From the NCBI GenBank assembly GCA_945859605.1, contig OX243811.1, positions 31,095,453-31,159,452 of the forward strand: a stretch of DNA of 64,000 nt, given 5' to 3'. The stretch is from Lumbricus rubellus (Eukaryota > Annelida > Clitellata > Crassiclitellata > Lumbricidae). The notes under the pieces were generated by a model. That model was not told the DNA's origin. It did no database searches and worked only from the letters and a program-made list of their open reading frames with translations. The position numbers and the translations under genes are program-made. Positions 24,301 through 32,800 of this stretch are shown here, piece by piece (within the stretch, counting starts at the first letter, position 1; the number at the start of each line of letters is the position of its first letter).

Positions 24301-27291
24301 TTGAATTAAGTCTTTTTGAACTTTCGAAAGCACCTCATCAACGTTGTCCTGAGTGACTTGACAACCGTGTAGCAGAACCTTAATTAAAATAAGAGATTGC
24401 ACAGATAAGACTGATCCGTTATTACAACTATTTATTAACAACTGAACATTTATACAGTGACTGAATAAAACAGCTGTAACTGTAACATCGTAAAATCACA
24501 TATATAGCACTATTTCAATGTCATGCACTCATTAACCCTTTACCGACCGAGGGTGTAGGATTCCCCATGCCATTATTGATTTGAAATTTAAAAAATATAA
24601 GAATATCTTTTAGATCAACAAAAAGTAATCCGAGGAATTTGCAATGTTCAGTGATGGCTTCCGACGTCGTCTGAACTGACAGGAGTAAACTGTTCTATGG
24701 TATAATTATAAAATTAGGAAGATAGTCAGTCCACTAAACTTTGAAAGTGTATGCATTATACACTTGCTCAACCTGAGACTGCACCCTTGATTGCCTTTCC
24801 ACCTGTGCCTACCTGTTTCATACGGCAGCTGAGAGACGTCGTGTGTACGATGATGCTGATGCATAGCTGAGGTCGCAACTGTAATGCACTTCCAGGAGAA
24901 CAGAACTGTAATATCAAACCAACAACTTGTTACACGACATCAGTTTTCATACACTTCAAAACGTCACCACATCGTAAGATCATCTGTTCTAACCAATTTC
25001 TCAGATTGGCAACCATCACTCCTGAATATCATCTCTATTGGAGACACCATCTTAGATGCTATCATCACCAGTTAAAACAATTATGATGATGGATATAAAA
25101 TGAAAGCACTCCATAATCAAATGATGGATCAGTCATTCATATCATCAGAACCGTAGTGATGATAAAGATATTGCAAAAAAAATTGATCACAATCGGCGAC
25201 TCACTGGTTTGACTAGTGACTTGAGAGTATTCCTAAGACAGAGGAAGACTCGGTCGTATAAGACACCGGACGATGTTGCATCCTATGAAAAACAACGCAT
25301 CAACAATCACTTTCTTGTTACATACAATGTATACAACACCTTGTCACGTTGCGCCATCAGTTCGAGGAACTCTAGCGACCGTCATGACCAGCCTTCTCCA
25401 CTCCGCTCTGCATAAGCACAAAACTTCCTTACACCGTAAATAGTTGCACCGGTATCATGCATGACAATACCAGCTGGGTCTCGCTTCAGACAACCTGCAA
25501 GAGCTTTGTTGCCTCTTGGGCATCCAAGGTCACCAACCCTCTGCAGAGAACTCTTATTGATTGAAGTATTTTTTATTAAACTCAAAAATGCACATTTTTG
25601 CCATGCTTGAGTTGGGAGTGCCTATGAGTAGCTCTAAACTTCCTTGAAGAGGAGCTATATAAATTTATGAATGAATGAAATTATAATAAAGTTGTATCTT
25701 GATGATGTCACTATTAAATTAAATTCCAGATCCACATCCCCATTGTGTCAAAATTATTTTTAAGAGAGATGTGAGAGGTGCGAATCAATCTTACAAGAGA
25801 TGCGAGCGAAGGACTCGTATCGAGAACAAAGACAAAACGATAACGATGAGCAAGAAACGTGATGATCGTGCTCGGTGCAAGACAGAAATAACAATTCGTC
25901 GATCGCTCTCTTGACGCCAAGTCGTCCGTAGGAATCACAGAGATGATCTCGAAATCATCACTCTTGTTCTAGAAATGAAAAAATACAACACAGCACTTTT
26001 TAGCCAAAACCATGAATTAATTATAAGTCACCATAAGTTCCTAATGCCAGCCATATGGCAGTGGTGTATACAAATAATCTCCATTTTCCTTGACAATTTG
26101 TCAAACTGTCCATTGCTTATCTTAGTATAAGCCCCCAGTGATGCACTGATGGTATAATCATCATTAGCTCAGTTATCTATCCAGCATCCTGGATAAAGGA
26201 AGAGGGGGTCGCTAATGGCCTTTGTTACCACACAGTGACGTTAAACTGCAACTACCACCACCTATCTATCCAGCATAGACTTGGTCTGTCTCTGATTCCT
26301 CTGAATCTTGCATGCAGTGGAAAAAGAAGCTAAGGCAGATCAAAGACAACACTGGATACTAATAATATAGGGCAGAAGTAATTATAAACAGCAACAAATT
26401 TAACTATGGCAAAGATTAGTAAATAGTGTTCTCAAATTTAGAATTTAAAAAAAATTATCAGTAATTGAAAAAAGACAATTTCAATGGATTACAACAGATT
26501 GCTAAGGTGCAAATAATTTTACAAATTACATTATATTACACGAATTGTGTCTGTCTGTATCTATTTGAATATATATGTATGAAGCATTTTAAGATATGTG
26601 CAAAGGTGTAGGACATGCCTTATATAATTATGGAAATTCAAAAAGTGTGTCTTTAAGACAAGCTCATTAAGATTAGCTACCAACCAGTTGCTCCTTTTGC
26701 TTGCATGGAAGCACCGTGTTCAAGTTACGAAGGTACCACGATGAACGTGCATTACGAGATATAGTATAGTCATCATTCATAAGAACATAGACTTCTTTCG
26801 CCTGTAATACCTTAAAGAAATTACACAACAGCAATAGAGAATATACAATACAAGTTTCTTTCAGTGCCTTGTATAAATGTGTGCATAAATATTTGAATAA
26901 TTATAGGCCTTAGCTCAGCTACTCTAGACTACAGCACATTTTAGAATAATAATGAAAAGCTATAATCCCACTCTACAAAACTCTATTTTAACCAGGGCTT
27001 AAAGTGTGGCTGAACGGTCATGGACAGCGTCCATGCACTTATTTAAAATCTGAACGCACTCCTTATGGTGTGGTTTGGGGTCGATTAGGATGTGACGTCG
27101 TCCGATTTTCACCAACCTCCGTGGTCAGAAATTCTGATCTCATTACGTTATCACGATCATGTTACGCAAGTAGCACATGACACTGCTGGGTATCCGTATT
27201 TGCACAGCGTCTTCCTCTCAAATAAAACTAAAACAAACTTTAAAAAGCAAACCTGATGCCCTTTATCTGTTCTGCCTTCATCGTCCCGCAT
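1..27291 (-). CDS. SZT2: SZT2, KICSTOR complex subunit (multi-exon, 3' end outside window)
   Basis: SZT2 is the large scaffold of KICSTOR (with KPTN, ITFG2 and C12orf66), which recruits GATOR1 to lysosomes and restrains mTORC1 when amino acids are low. I recognise it by collinear similarity to vertebrate SZT2 through all exons. Examples are an N-terminal LMNDDYTISRN block, a VWA-like DTSPS and VVITDG pair, VGLILEHDVPVGKHLHSP, CTCVVQYIIFPPH, TECWVEPQDG and ILWLLEDE. Coding exons (minus strand, first to last): 27253-27291, 26685-26801, 25795-25968, 25205-25282, 24813-24905, 24241-24378, 23369-23537, 22577-22797, 22068-22210, 21220-21383, 20260-20356, 19287-19442, 18257-18436, 17443-17508, 16395-16598, 15385-15502, 14664-14857, 14067-14288, 13141-13219, 12628-12743, 12106 (or 12052)-12283, 10904-11076, 9756-10234, 8774-8968, 8023-8284, 7235-7457, 6414-6597, 6001-6061, 4851-5117, 3759-4008, 3343-3400, 2303-2488, 544-1750, 183-336 and probably 1-40. 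Phases agree across junctions except between the 12.1-kb and 11.0-kb exons. About 2,228 of roughly 3,400 residues are present. No frameshift or internal stop was found. Confidence 0.96.
544..1750 (-). CDS. SZT2: SZT2 exon 33, long exon with Ser/Asp/Glu-rich disordered region
   Basis: This 1,207-bp exon is by far the largest of the gene. It opens with QFDKLRIQKYRLAKEGAFYY, which continues the conserved block broken at the exon 32 boundary. It then runs for roughly 360 residues through acidic, Ser/Thr/Val-rich sequence with no recognisable fold, and ends in a basic Ser-rich stretch (residues about 1,762-2,163 overall). It is open across its whole length and spliced at both ends (acceptor 1750/1751, donor GTAGGA at 543). 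Family knowledge: SZT2 proteins contain low-complexity linkers between conserved modules, so this is probably a linker. Confidence 0.9.
2303..5117 (-). CDS. SZT2: SZT2 exons 29-32
   Basis: Exons 4851-5117 (TPPLFIHMNCSIHLPSG, then SLPMCLS), 3759-4008 (ISDLKVTLDFICLTLP), 3343-3400 (KDLPKCQQLSV) and 2303-2488 (ILWLLEDEIISSL, then PLQFVFSSEQSMRHFVE). Exon 29 needs the acceptor at 5117/5118 to keep the phase of the preceding 61-bp exon. Exon 30 must use a GTGATT donor at 3758, just before a stop codon. The matches to human PPLFLHLTCSV, LRDLSITLDVFVLTLP and IRWLLEDEM are in the same order and spacing. LINE-derived fragments occupy parts of the introns at 4.1-4.7 kb and 5.4-5.6 kb. Confidence 0.93.
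4105..4700 (+). repeat. Two LINE 3' remnants (L2/CR1-like) in SZT2 intron
   Basis: Translating the plus strand gives short stretches typical of the reverse-transcriptase C-terminus of L2/CR1-type LINEs: LKNLKTVSFCCGWA near 4,165-4,210 and SVDSFKSGLKTYLFCKAY near 4,570-4,625. The first lacks the upstream protein and ends in a short A-rich tail. Both are degenerate, 5'-truncated copies. They oppose SZT2 transcription. Confidence 0.6.
5395..5585 (+). repeat. LINE 3' remnant (RTE/Jockey-like C-terminus) in SZT2 intron
   Basis: The plus strand encodes WKDNIREDLKMM, then a gap, then NRQVWRSHVRASSSSHD followed by a stop. This is the usual ending of many LINE reverse transcriptases (W-x-D-x2-x-ED ... 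DR-x-W-R). A second copy with the same ending lies at 41,380-41,515. Both are 5'-truncated fragments of fewer than 200 bp. Confidence 0.6.
6001..8968 (-). CDS. SZT2: SZT2 exons 24-28
   Basis: Exons 8774-8968 (SVLPVYVYSCPLGIV), 8023-8284 (ending HRTVLSDLFHRCFVIG), 7235-7457 (CEESVLVEINLSKFLQ), 6414-6597 (GLHDLLRSKFSRIL, then SEFFYYSAPSDH) and 6001-6061 (a short acidic exon, MDDDALTCATPG). Each pair joins in a consistent phase. The PVYVYSCPL and FFYYSAP blocks line up with human PVYIYSCSL and FFYCPPS, which fixes the order and strand. The introns here hold an (AATCT)n stretch at 7.66 kb and otherwise AT-rich unique sequence. Confidence 0.92.
7661..7700. repeat. (AATCT)n microsatellite
   Basis: About seven consecutive copies of the pentamer, one imperfect, within an SZT2 intron. 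Confidence 0.9.
9756..13219 (-). CDS. SZT2: SZT2 exons 19-23
   Basis: Exons 13141-13219 (EGFRFASSNSGILNMALEV), 12628-12743 (CTCVVQYIIFPPH), 12106-12283 (LEIVTECWVEPQDG), 10904-11076 (FPFDLFMLFAKSQQTELLF) and 9756-10234 (LPLSEDDCLQFV, then IARWRCFVRMEDSGHLMFT). Exon 19 reads on for about 95 codons into intron sequence; the GTGGGT donor at 13140 is chosen because it gives the phase needed by exon 20. One junction is unresolved. The 12.1-kb exon ends in phase 0 at either donor (12106 or 12052), while the best acceptor of the 11.0-kb exon needs phase 2. Either a tiny exon lies in 11,090-12,050 or a nearby alternative acceptor is used. The longer 12052 end adds a VCIEYFKTFHAYLLSSK stretch that resembles the human sequence. 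Confidence 0.88.
10245..10318. repeat. (TGACAACAA)n short tandem repeat
   Basis: About eight copies of a nine-base unit, with single substitutions, directly upstream of the acceptor of SZT2 exon 23 (10234/10235). Confidence 0.85.
10320..10452. repeat. Dispersed intronic repeat, copy 1
   Basis: The segment shares most of its sequence with 11,555-11,685: the GAGATTCTGGTAAA-like start, the central AAGGGTGGCAG, GGCACAC, and the CTCAATATCAAA end. A partial third copy of the tail is near 11,195-11,232. No coding capacity or terminal repeats are visible. The family is not identified. Confidence 0.75.
10483..10561. mobile_element. Palindromic mini-MITE, TTAACCCTTT family
   Basis: It starts TTAACCCTTTGAACC and ends GGTTCAAAGGGTTAA, with an internal region containing the tract around GGATATCCCGTAACGC. 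It can fold as a long hairpin. A close relative is at 21,966-22,045, and looser relatives are at 12,396-12,465 and 16,664-16,734. The TTAA at both outer ends could be a piggyBac-type target duplication or part of the inverted repeat. Confidence 0.75.
11555..11685. repeat. Dispersed intronic repeat, copy 2
   Basis: Second copy of the repeat at 10,320-10,452, in the same orientation and about 80% identical by eye. It lies in the intron between the 11.0-kb and 12.1-kb SZT2 exons. Confidence 0.75.
12396..12465. mobile_element. Palindromic mini-MITE, TTAAC-CCTTTACCG variant
   Basis: Left end TTAACTCTTTACCGACC and right end GGTCGG-like, CTGTAAAGGGTTAA. This is an imperfect hairpin of about 70 bp. 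A half copy with the same left end is at 24,534-24,570. Confidence 0.65.
13540..13705 (+). mobile_element. tRNA-derived SINE
   Basis: The head has a good polymerase III B box (GGTTCAAATCC, 13,577-13,587) preceded by an A-box-like stretch. The body ends in a segment (AAACTGCAACTAACC) also seen at the end of a fragment near 26,150-26,270 with a similar preceding TTTGTTA tract. This suggests a shared SINE tail. It is intronic in SZT2. Confidence 0.65.
13765..14034 (+). repeat. LINE 3' tail ending in (GAAT)n
   Basis: Degenerate LINE C-terminal coding sequence followed by the characteristic tail GGAGCGCTATATAAATG and (AATG)n repeats. The same tail type (AGCTATATAAAT plus GAATGAATGAA) occurs at 25,595-25,680, and a related one at 59,835-59,895. 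It lies just downstream of SZT2 exon 18 on the opposite strand. Confidence 0.6.
14067..17508 (-). CDS. SZT2: SZT2 exons 14-18
   Basis: Exons 17443-17508, 16395-16598, 15385-15502, 14664-14857 and 14067-14288. The small exon 14 (FAKFWKPIL) joins through a split Trp codon to exon 15, which carries VHRVGLILEHDVPVGKHLH and SSGRYSSVYCRQAF, nearly identical in spacing to human SZT2. Exon 16 has SFYLVRVESKSPYLILRIAF. Exon 17 ends LTKKPLEKILIK, and exon 18 continues with YEKVP and then LSNYLSHHRWIWSL. All junction phases agree. The introns hold a tRNA-derived SINE at 16.1-16.3 kb and a palindromic MITE at 16.7 kb. Confidence 0.93.
15940..16000 (-). repeat. SINE/LINE tail fragment
   Basis: Reads TATAGCGCCCCTTCAAG on the plus strand, the reverse complement of the tail of the SINE at 16,119-16,346. 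Similar tail-only pieces are at 30,458-30,525 and 46,583-46,645. Confidence 0.6.
16119..16346 (+). mobile_element. tRNA-derived SINE, full-length copy
   Basis: After a G-run the head reads GGTGGTGTAGTAGTGGCG (A-box-like), followed by a B box GGTTCGAATCC at 16,175-16,185. The body contains GACCTTGGGCAAGTCC. The tail AGCTTGAAGGGGCGCTATAA is followed by a CAAACAAACAA end. A second copy that shares the body and tail is at 44,395-44,590. The cloverleaf does not close as a working tRNA. Confidence 0.85.
16664..16734. mobile_element. Palindromic mini-MITE, TTAACCCTTTAACGACC variant
   Basis: Ends TTAACCCTTTAACGACCA and TGGTCGTTAAAGGGTTAA are nearly perfect reverse complements about 18 bases long, enclosing about 35 bp. 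It is intronic in SZT2. Confidence 0.8.
18257..22210 (-). CDS. SZT2: SZT2 exons 9-13
   Basis: Exons 22068-22210, 21220-21383, 20260-20356, 19287-19442 and 18257-18436. Conserved landmarks are VACRLRDGYSIRNVTIGK in exon 10, IEIRLVLPWRDRVTVLYIA in exon 11, THVEVITEATQDFF in exon 12 and IPLFYHPSQ in exon 13. Exon 9 needs a weak donor (GTTGGT) four bases before a better-looking GTATCT, because only the weak site keeps exon 10 in frame. The exon 12 donor (GTATGT) lies only about 11 bases from a perfect 51-bp minisatellite in the intron. Exon 13 ends at a GTCTCA donor that removes an Asp/Leu-rich open tail and restores the frame of exon 14. Confidence 0.9.
18816..19275. repeat. 51-bp minisatellite, nine copies
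   Basis: Nine head-to-tail units of 51 bp. The first differs at a few positions and the remainder look identical. Because 51 is divisible by three and the unit has no stop in one frame of each strand, both strands carry long spurious open frames (17-residue repeats). The array sits inside an SZT2 intron, ending about 11 bases from the exon 12 donor. The near-identity of units implies recent expansion or homogenisation. Confidence 0.97.
21966..22045. mobile_element. Palindromic mini-MITE, TTAACCCTTT family
   Basis: Starts TTAACCCTTTGAACCCG and ends CGGGTTCAAAGGGTTAA, with an internal CCGTTATCCATAGCGTTACGG-like arm. The core matches the 10,483-10,561 copy in inverted order. It lies just 3' of SZT2 exon 9 on the coding strand. 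Confidence 0.8.
22262..22335. repeat. Short tandem duplication
   Basis: A roughly 30-bp unit (CATTAATGACATTTA, then TAGCACCATTTT) occurs twice in direct order, followed by what resembles a degenerate LINE tail. Confidence 0.7.
22577..25282 (-). CDS. SZT2: SZT2 exons 4-8: rest of VWA-like domain
   Basis: Five exons (25205-25282, 24813-24905, 24241-24378, 23369-23537, 22577-22797) continue the N-terminal domain. Exon 5 must use the upstream acceptor at 24905/24906, which restores FCSPGS; the nearer AG would delete nine residues that are conserved in position. Exon 7 carries RYGLLALQLMPENC. The GGT codon split between exons 7 and 8 begins GIVVITDG at about residue 270, the strand that closes a VWA metal site. 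Exon 8 then carries VACSFVQVGCGYE and GHVPYPELMQFMATATFG, the best-conserved stretch of the whole gene. This block alone identifies SZT2. Confidence 0.95.
23740..23790. repeat. (AAATCATTCCT)n short repeat
   Basis: About four copies of an 11-base unit within an SZT2 intron. Confidence 0.75.
25595..25680 (+). repeat. LINE 3' tail
   Basis: Contains GAGTTGGGAGTGCCTATGAG and GAGGAGCTATATAAAT followed by GAATGAATGAA, the same tail type as 13,765-14,034. Confidence 0.55.
25795..27291 (-). CDS. SZT2: SZT2 exons 1-3: N-terminus and start of VWA-like fold
   Basis: The start is taken at the ATG at 27291-27289. It gives 13 residues ending KGHQ before a GT donor, about the same length as the human N-terminus before its first conserved block. 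The reading frame stays open upstream to a GTG near 27348, but no ATG occurs there before an in-frame stop. Exon 2 (26685-26801) encodes the conserved VLMNDDYTISRN block. Exon 3 (25795-25968) encodes a strand ending FVFVLDTSPS. DTSPS fits the DxSxS pattern of a MIDAS metal site at about residue 102, matching the equivalent DLSPS in human SZT2. A VWA-like fold is therefore inferred. Confidence 0.92.
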
Positions 27292-27756
27292 CTTGCTTGA
27301 TCGCGAAACCCTAATCACGGATTCTGCGCTACAAAACTCAAAATCCACCTGCTCGTATAAGTATAATTATTGGTCAACGTGTAAACCTTGATGCGAATTT
27401 TGCAGGACATTTGCAAACCATGTGTATTATTGTGTTCTATTACCACTTTTTCTATATTTTGCATTTACTAGATAATAATTATGCCTATAGGTGCAACTTT
27501 CACCTACGACATAAATAAGCATATTGCTACAAAACATAACCATAATTCTCGACCATCGGCATACATGCTAATGCTACGTGCCGTTAGGCCTCGCAGACGT
27601 GCAAAGTGCCAAGACATTCATACGAAGTTGCCTTACGATCATGGAAACATTATTGACAGAGGTAGGCTATTGATGTATTGTCACTGACAATATTATTGCA
27701 GTTAGAAGCTTATTGCAATATAATATATAATTTGTTTATATAGCTTCAGTGTAACG

Positions 27757-27895
27757 ATCCTAGATGATAACAGAGAGCAGCAGAGAGCAGTTAGCGTCGC
27801 TCTCCTCCTTTGCCCAGGCTGGAGAACTGTCCAAGTGCAAACAGTGGTGGCGCTGCTTTACCAGAGGGTGGGGGCGGAGTTCATTATGAAGTCCT
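27757..27895 (+). repeat. Dispersed repeat (SINE-like body), copy 1
   Basis: Shares GATAACAGAG, GTTAGCGTCGC, TTTGCCCAGGCT and a GGTGGCG..GGAGTT end with 50,266-50,375. No promoter boxes are evident. Confidence 0.65.
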
Positions 27896-28431
27896 TGCTA
27901 ATAAGTAATAACAATAATAAGAGTCCTTGTCTATAATTATGACCAATGGAATGCGGCATATAATCTGTCCGCTGCGGCGATGGCTTTTTCGCACAATACA
28001 ATTAAATCGTAGGCCTAGGCGGTTGTGATCATTGTAGCCAACGACCTTATATATGATTGTAGCTTAGTTTTCTTAATGTTAGCTGCATTTGCAATCATCA
28101 AATTAGAATTAAGCCTATAACAGAGAATTAACTGTCGAAATCTATCAGTAGGCCAGAGGCTACCACAGTTTGGACTTAGGCCTAATTAGGCCCTATGACG
28201 GTTCAGAGATTCGTACTGAAAATTAGATGTCTCATAGGCTATCACTCAGGCGGCAGCCTTTTATTGCAGTACTTGCATGTACTCTATTGATGATGCAAAT
28301 GAATATTGTGTTTCATAGTATAGTCACAGTATAAATAACAACTGTAGTAGCCTACAGTTTCAAAGTTGGGATGATCATCTTGGGATGGATTCCCGTAATA
28401 AATGTATATCAAGTTTCAAAGTAGAGATCCT

Positions 28432-28640
28432 GCATGGTCGAGTGGGTTGTAGCCCGCTCGCCACGCCGGCGGCCCGGGTTCGATTCCCGGTCGGTCGGTT
28501 TATCAGAGATTAATTTCTTGGATCTTTACTGTGGGTGGCTTGGTCGCAATATAAACGTGGAGTGTGAGGTTGTACTCTGCCTCCGGCACTAATCATCTTC
28601 GATATTAAACAGTGTCGTTAAGCCCGAAGTACACACAGTT
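28432..28640 (+). mobile_element. tRNA-derived SINE
   Basis: The head TGGTCGAGTGGGTTGTAGC gives an A box, and GGTTCGATTCC (28,477-28,487) gives a perfect B box within a strong T-stem (CCGGG/CCCGG). The predicted acceptor stem does not pair (5' GATCCTG against 3' TCGGTCGG), so this is a SINE rather than a working tRNA. The tail ends TTAAGCCCGAAG. Confidence 0.8.
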
Positions 28641-29218
28641 TCAAAATTGCCTTTTATTTCTGGCAGCAGCTACTCGGCTACTTACTTACTTAATCCTAAA
28701 ATAAATATTTATCTTACCTAGTTTCCGGTTGGCGTTGTTTGAAATTTCGTTTTTAAATGTTTTAAAATAAACTATAAACTCATACCTTGTAGGCTATTTT
28801 TAGGTGTGAAATGCTTTCGTCTTTCTTTGATTTCAATTTTTCGAAATGCATTGTTATTTAAAATACGTTGTATATTGAGTACAGAGCACCAGAAACAGTG
28901 GTGGTGATGTAGCACCGCGGCGTGGTCCTGAGAAGTTTAGTTCGGCACTATAAAATAATATCTGAGTGGCGGTTCTGTGCTATGATTTTTTTTACCTTAA
29001 TTAGAAACGATTAGATTATAACATTTTATGTCGTCTCATGTTCCTTTTAGTGCATTTAGTTGCCCCGAATGGATGGGCCGTTTAACTCTCCGTGTCAACA
29101 CACAGTAATTAGTGGACAGCTTCTTTTGACAGTCTAAACGTACTTGCTTTGCTATAATGATTCCTTGATTAGAACTGCACGGTGTATGTTTGTTCACATG
29201 GAGCATATTGTGCGGTTA

Positions 29219-29611
29219 AATTCTATGACGACGCGGTAGCAATTCTATAACGACGCGGTAGCAAGTAAACATCATGGATTTTACGCGTGAGGGTCGGTTA
29301 GGGCTCAGGTTAGGCGTCGTGAGGGTCGGTTAGGGTTAGTTTTAGGGTTAGTGCAGTCATTCTGCTGAAATTGAAGCTGGATTGATGAACAATAATTTTT
29401 AATGACAAATTGAATAAAAATATTTGCGGACGACATAGAAGCGAAATTTATCGAACAAATTCTTGCCTAAACAGAAGCTGGATCGATTAAAAGAATTCTC
29501 GGCAAACTAGAAGTTGGATTTATGGGCTCTATTATGCGCGGATCTTTTGCCGACATGATGTTTACTTGCTACCGCGTCGTTATAGAATTGCTACCGCGTC
29601 GTCATAGAATT
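29219..29611. mobile_element. MITE with 55-bp inverted termini and TTAGGG-like core
   Basis: The left end has two tandem units of ATTCTATAACGACGCGGTAGC type followed by AAGTAAACATCATG. The right end is its inverted complement, CATGATGTTTACTTGC then two units of TACCGCGTCGTTATAGAAT type. Both outer ends are flanked by TTA, a likely 3-bp target duplication. The interior contains GGTTAGGGTTAG and TTTTAGGGTTAG. No coding capacity. Confidence 0.85.
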
Positions 29612-29873
29612 TTACCTATTGTGCCTCAACACGTAAATTTTTTTAATGCTGACCATTAACTTTAGGCTGTATAATTTTTACAGCTGTTTCTATACCTCTG
29701 CCTGAAGAGACCAAAAAGTATATTGCACTTTCATTTCAAGTTTTGGAGATGCATAAAAATGTTGGGTTTGTGCTTCAGATTATTGAAGTAAGTTGTAACA
29801 ATAAATTAGCATCAGGTGAATTATATTTGTTTCCTGAAATCATCTGAAACATTTGCCGTTGAACTATTTGCAG

Positions 29874-32800
29874 ATGGCATCCGTTGGTGACGTTGTCTTA
29901 CCTGGTGATCCGGTGACTTGTTTTAGTGAAGTCAATGCTGAAACAAAAGTTCTTATTGGTCCTGGACTACGACAGGAATCGAATAGAGTTATCGCAGTTA
30001 AGCCGGGTATTCTTATGAAAGGACAAAAGAACACGTATTGGATTGACAGTCATGAGAAGCGGGTAAAAAACTCTTGATGCTTATATATCATTTGTAATTC
30101 ACAGTTTGTATTCAAGTGCTGAGGTTTAGTTATCTTTATTTCCATTGATGTTTGAGTCATTTTGAGCCTGCACTTAACATTCCGTTTAGTAAAAATGTTT
30201 ACTCATTTTAGTCCTCATCATTTTTCAAGATATGTTGCATTATAAAATAATTTTAAAATTATATTACCCATTATGTTGCAATATAAAATAATTAAAATAT
30301 TATATATTAAACATTGCAGCATAAAATTTTGGTTTCCATTTTATCACTTGCCATAATAACAATAAGGCTTACAGCATGAACTCAATCAGTTATTAAATTT
30401 CAATTACAGGTGATATTACTGTTTGGTTTTTGTCATTTCTCAGTCAATCAGTCATAATTTGTATAGCGCCCCTTCGATGTACCTACTCAGAGGCGCTCCC
30501 AGCCGAGATCAAGCGAAAAAAACAGTCTTCAACAGGTTGTGAAATTGAGAACAGCTTGGTAGGTGTCGCATAGTCTAGAGCTCTGATATTACTTACAGTT
30601 ACTGTCTGGTCTGCATCATGTCATTTGTGGTACATATTACTGATTGGTTTTGTGATATTTGTAGTACATATTACTGACTGGTTTTGCATTTGTAGTACAT
30701 TCCTGTAAAAGGTGATACCGTAATTGGAATTGTGACAGCAAAGACTGCCGAGGGTTTCAAACTCGATATTGGAGGAAGTGAACACGCATCTTTATCGTTT
30801 TTAGCATTCGAGGGAGCTAGTAAACAGAACAGACCTGACGTTGCAGTACGTTGTAACTTCTGCTTCTTTGTACTTTTAACTGTAAATTAAAGTGAGCAAA
30901 CCTGCAGAGAAATGTATTTCAACATTTGGAAAATAAGTTCAGTAAATTTTTCTGAAGTGAAGATGTTGATTTGTGAATAAAATTTGTTTGTTTGTAAAAT
31001 TTAAAATTTTGAAGATTAGTTAAATATGTTTTTTTCTTTGTAAGTCATAAATATTGTTTTGTTGAATCAATTGCAAATATAGTTCAAATTTTGCTCCATA
31101 ACGTACAATTATGGATCATTGAACTGAAGGCTGGATATTTTGCTGAAATTTGTTTTTAGATAGATGACATAGTCTATGCAAGACTTCTCTTAGCAAACAA
31201 AGACATGGAACCTGAGTTAGTCTGTATTGACGGCACTGGGAAGAGTCGGGGCCTCGGTGTATTACGCGGCGGTGGCTTTCTGCTGCGTACTTCTGTAAGC
31301 CACGCACGAAGGTAATTTTAAATATCTTATCCACAGGTTAATCTGGTAGTTGATGTAATCCTCTTAAGAACAGGGCTGAAAGTGGTTTGGAAAAGTTGCC
31401 GGGTCTCACTTTGGCAGACGAGCACGCCTTTGACTCGTACATTTTTCTGACGACGTTTTTTAAAGTAATTTGCTCAAAATTATCCAAAATCCTACCATTT
31501 TTACCTAATTTTGGCACCTGGCGACCATTTTAGCGACCCTGCTGAGACCCGGCAACAGCAGGTCTGGAAAATCGATGCCGGGTCCCAGACCCGGACCGAC
31601 CCGGCTCACTTTCAGCCCTGCTTAAGAATGCTTTGTCTCTGTTATCAGTTCCGTTGTATAATGTATAAAGAAATGGATGATGACACACCAATGCATTGCC
31701 TATCTGCAATCCAGCTGCATGTCAATGTGATGTGAAAAAGTTGACTTAAATTATTATTTTAGTGTGCCCTGAGCTTTAATAAATTTATTTATCGTAGTAT
31801 ATTACATTATCTGACAGAGTCCATTTTTTGTCTTAATTCAAAACATAAACTCGACTCTGATTCAAATCATATTTCCGGCTTAAGGTTTTCTGCTTGAGGT
31901 TTTCCCCAGTAAATTTTTGAACCACATTCTAAAACTAGTTTTTTTGTTTGTTAGAGTTACTACAGTCAGTGCCAGATTAACTATGGCGCAACTGGCGCAC
32001 TTGCGCCAGGCCTTCTTTCGCGGGTAAATAAAAATTTGAAAAAACATTGAGAAATCCGATTTATCCGATCGAATTTGTTTATACATTTTATAAGTCACAG
32101 TCCGGCTTATTTAAAATGTTTAATTTCTAAAACAGCATTGAATATAAAATATGGTGGCATTGTAAAAACAGGCCTTCTGCAGTACTACTACTATAATGAT
32201 GACGTAGGCCTACTAATTAATTTTGTACTGTAATGATGACGTATGACGTAATCAATTTATGCGCGGATGGACCCCATCACCAAATAAAATATAGATATGC
32301 GTACGGTACAGACGACACAGTGCATGTTCCATGTAATATTATTATCTAGCCTACTATTTAGTGTTTATGTAGCTGCTTATTTCTATTTTTAAATAAATCC
32401 GCACTGCAGCAAACACTGGGAAATGACAAATTGCAGAAAAATGAAACTAGAACAGATGCTGTAAATTTGGTTTAAAAATTGGTAAAGCGTGAAACTGCCT
32501 TCTTAACATCTTTTTGGAGCACCATACTAGAGCGAATAAATGAAACATCTAAACTTCTTCAATCAGTAAGAATAGATTTTGGCACAGCTGTAGCTCTCTT
32601 AAAGTCACTGTTGGAATTTCTAACTTCGCAGAGACATAATTTTGAGCAATACAATGACCAAGCCAATAATTTCTGCAGTAAAACTAAAGACTTTGAAGAA
32701 AAACGAGCACGCTGCCCTAAACGTAAAGCTGATGACAGTGATGAACCAGCTGCTGTTTTGACAGGCAAAGAACATTTTTGAACAGTTGAACTGTAACAAG

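Larger units (their letters stand above)
27292..29873. other. Divergent intergenic/5' region between SZT2 and EXOSC3
   Basis: The two genes are transcribed away from each other, so both promoters should lie here. No TATA box or CpG-rich core stands out. Identifiable content is a dispersed repeat at 27,757-27,895, a tRNA-derived SINE at 28,432-28,640, and a MITE at 29,219-29,611. The EXOSC3 start codon directly follows TATTTGCAG, which looks like a splice acceptor, so a non-coding first exon of EXOSC3 may lie in this interval. Confidence 0.6.

Noticed and set aside
28432..28510. Possible tRNA gene
   Set aside because: A and B boxes and the T stem are good, but the acceptor stem does not pair and a SINE body follows.
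29270..29360. Interstitial telomere
   Set aside because: Only a few TTAGGG-like units inside a MITE core; too short and irregular for telomeric DNA.
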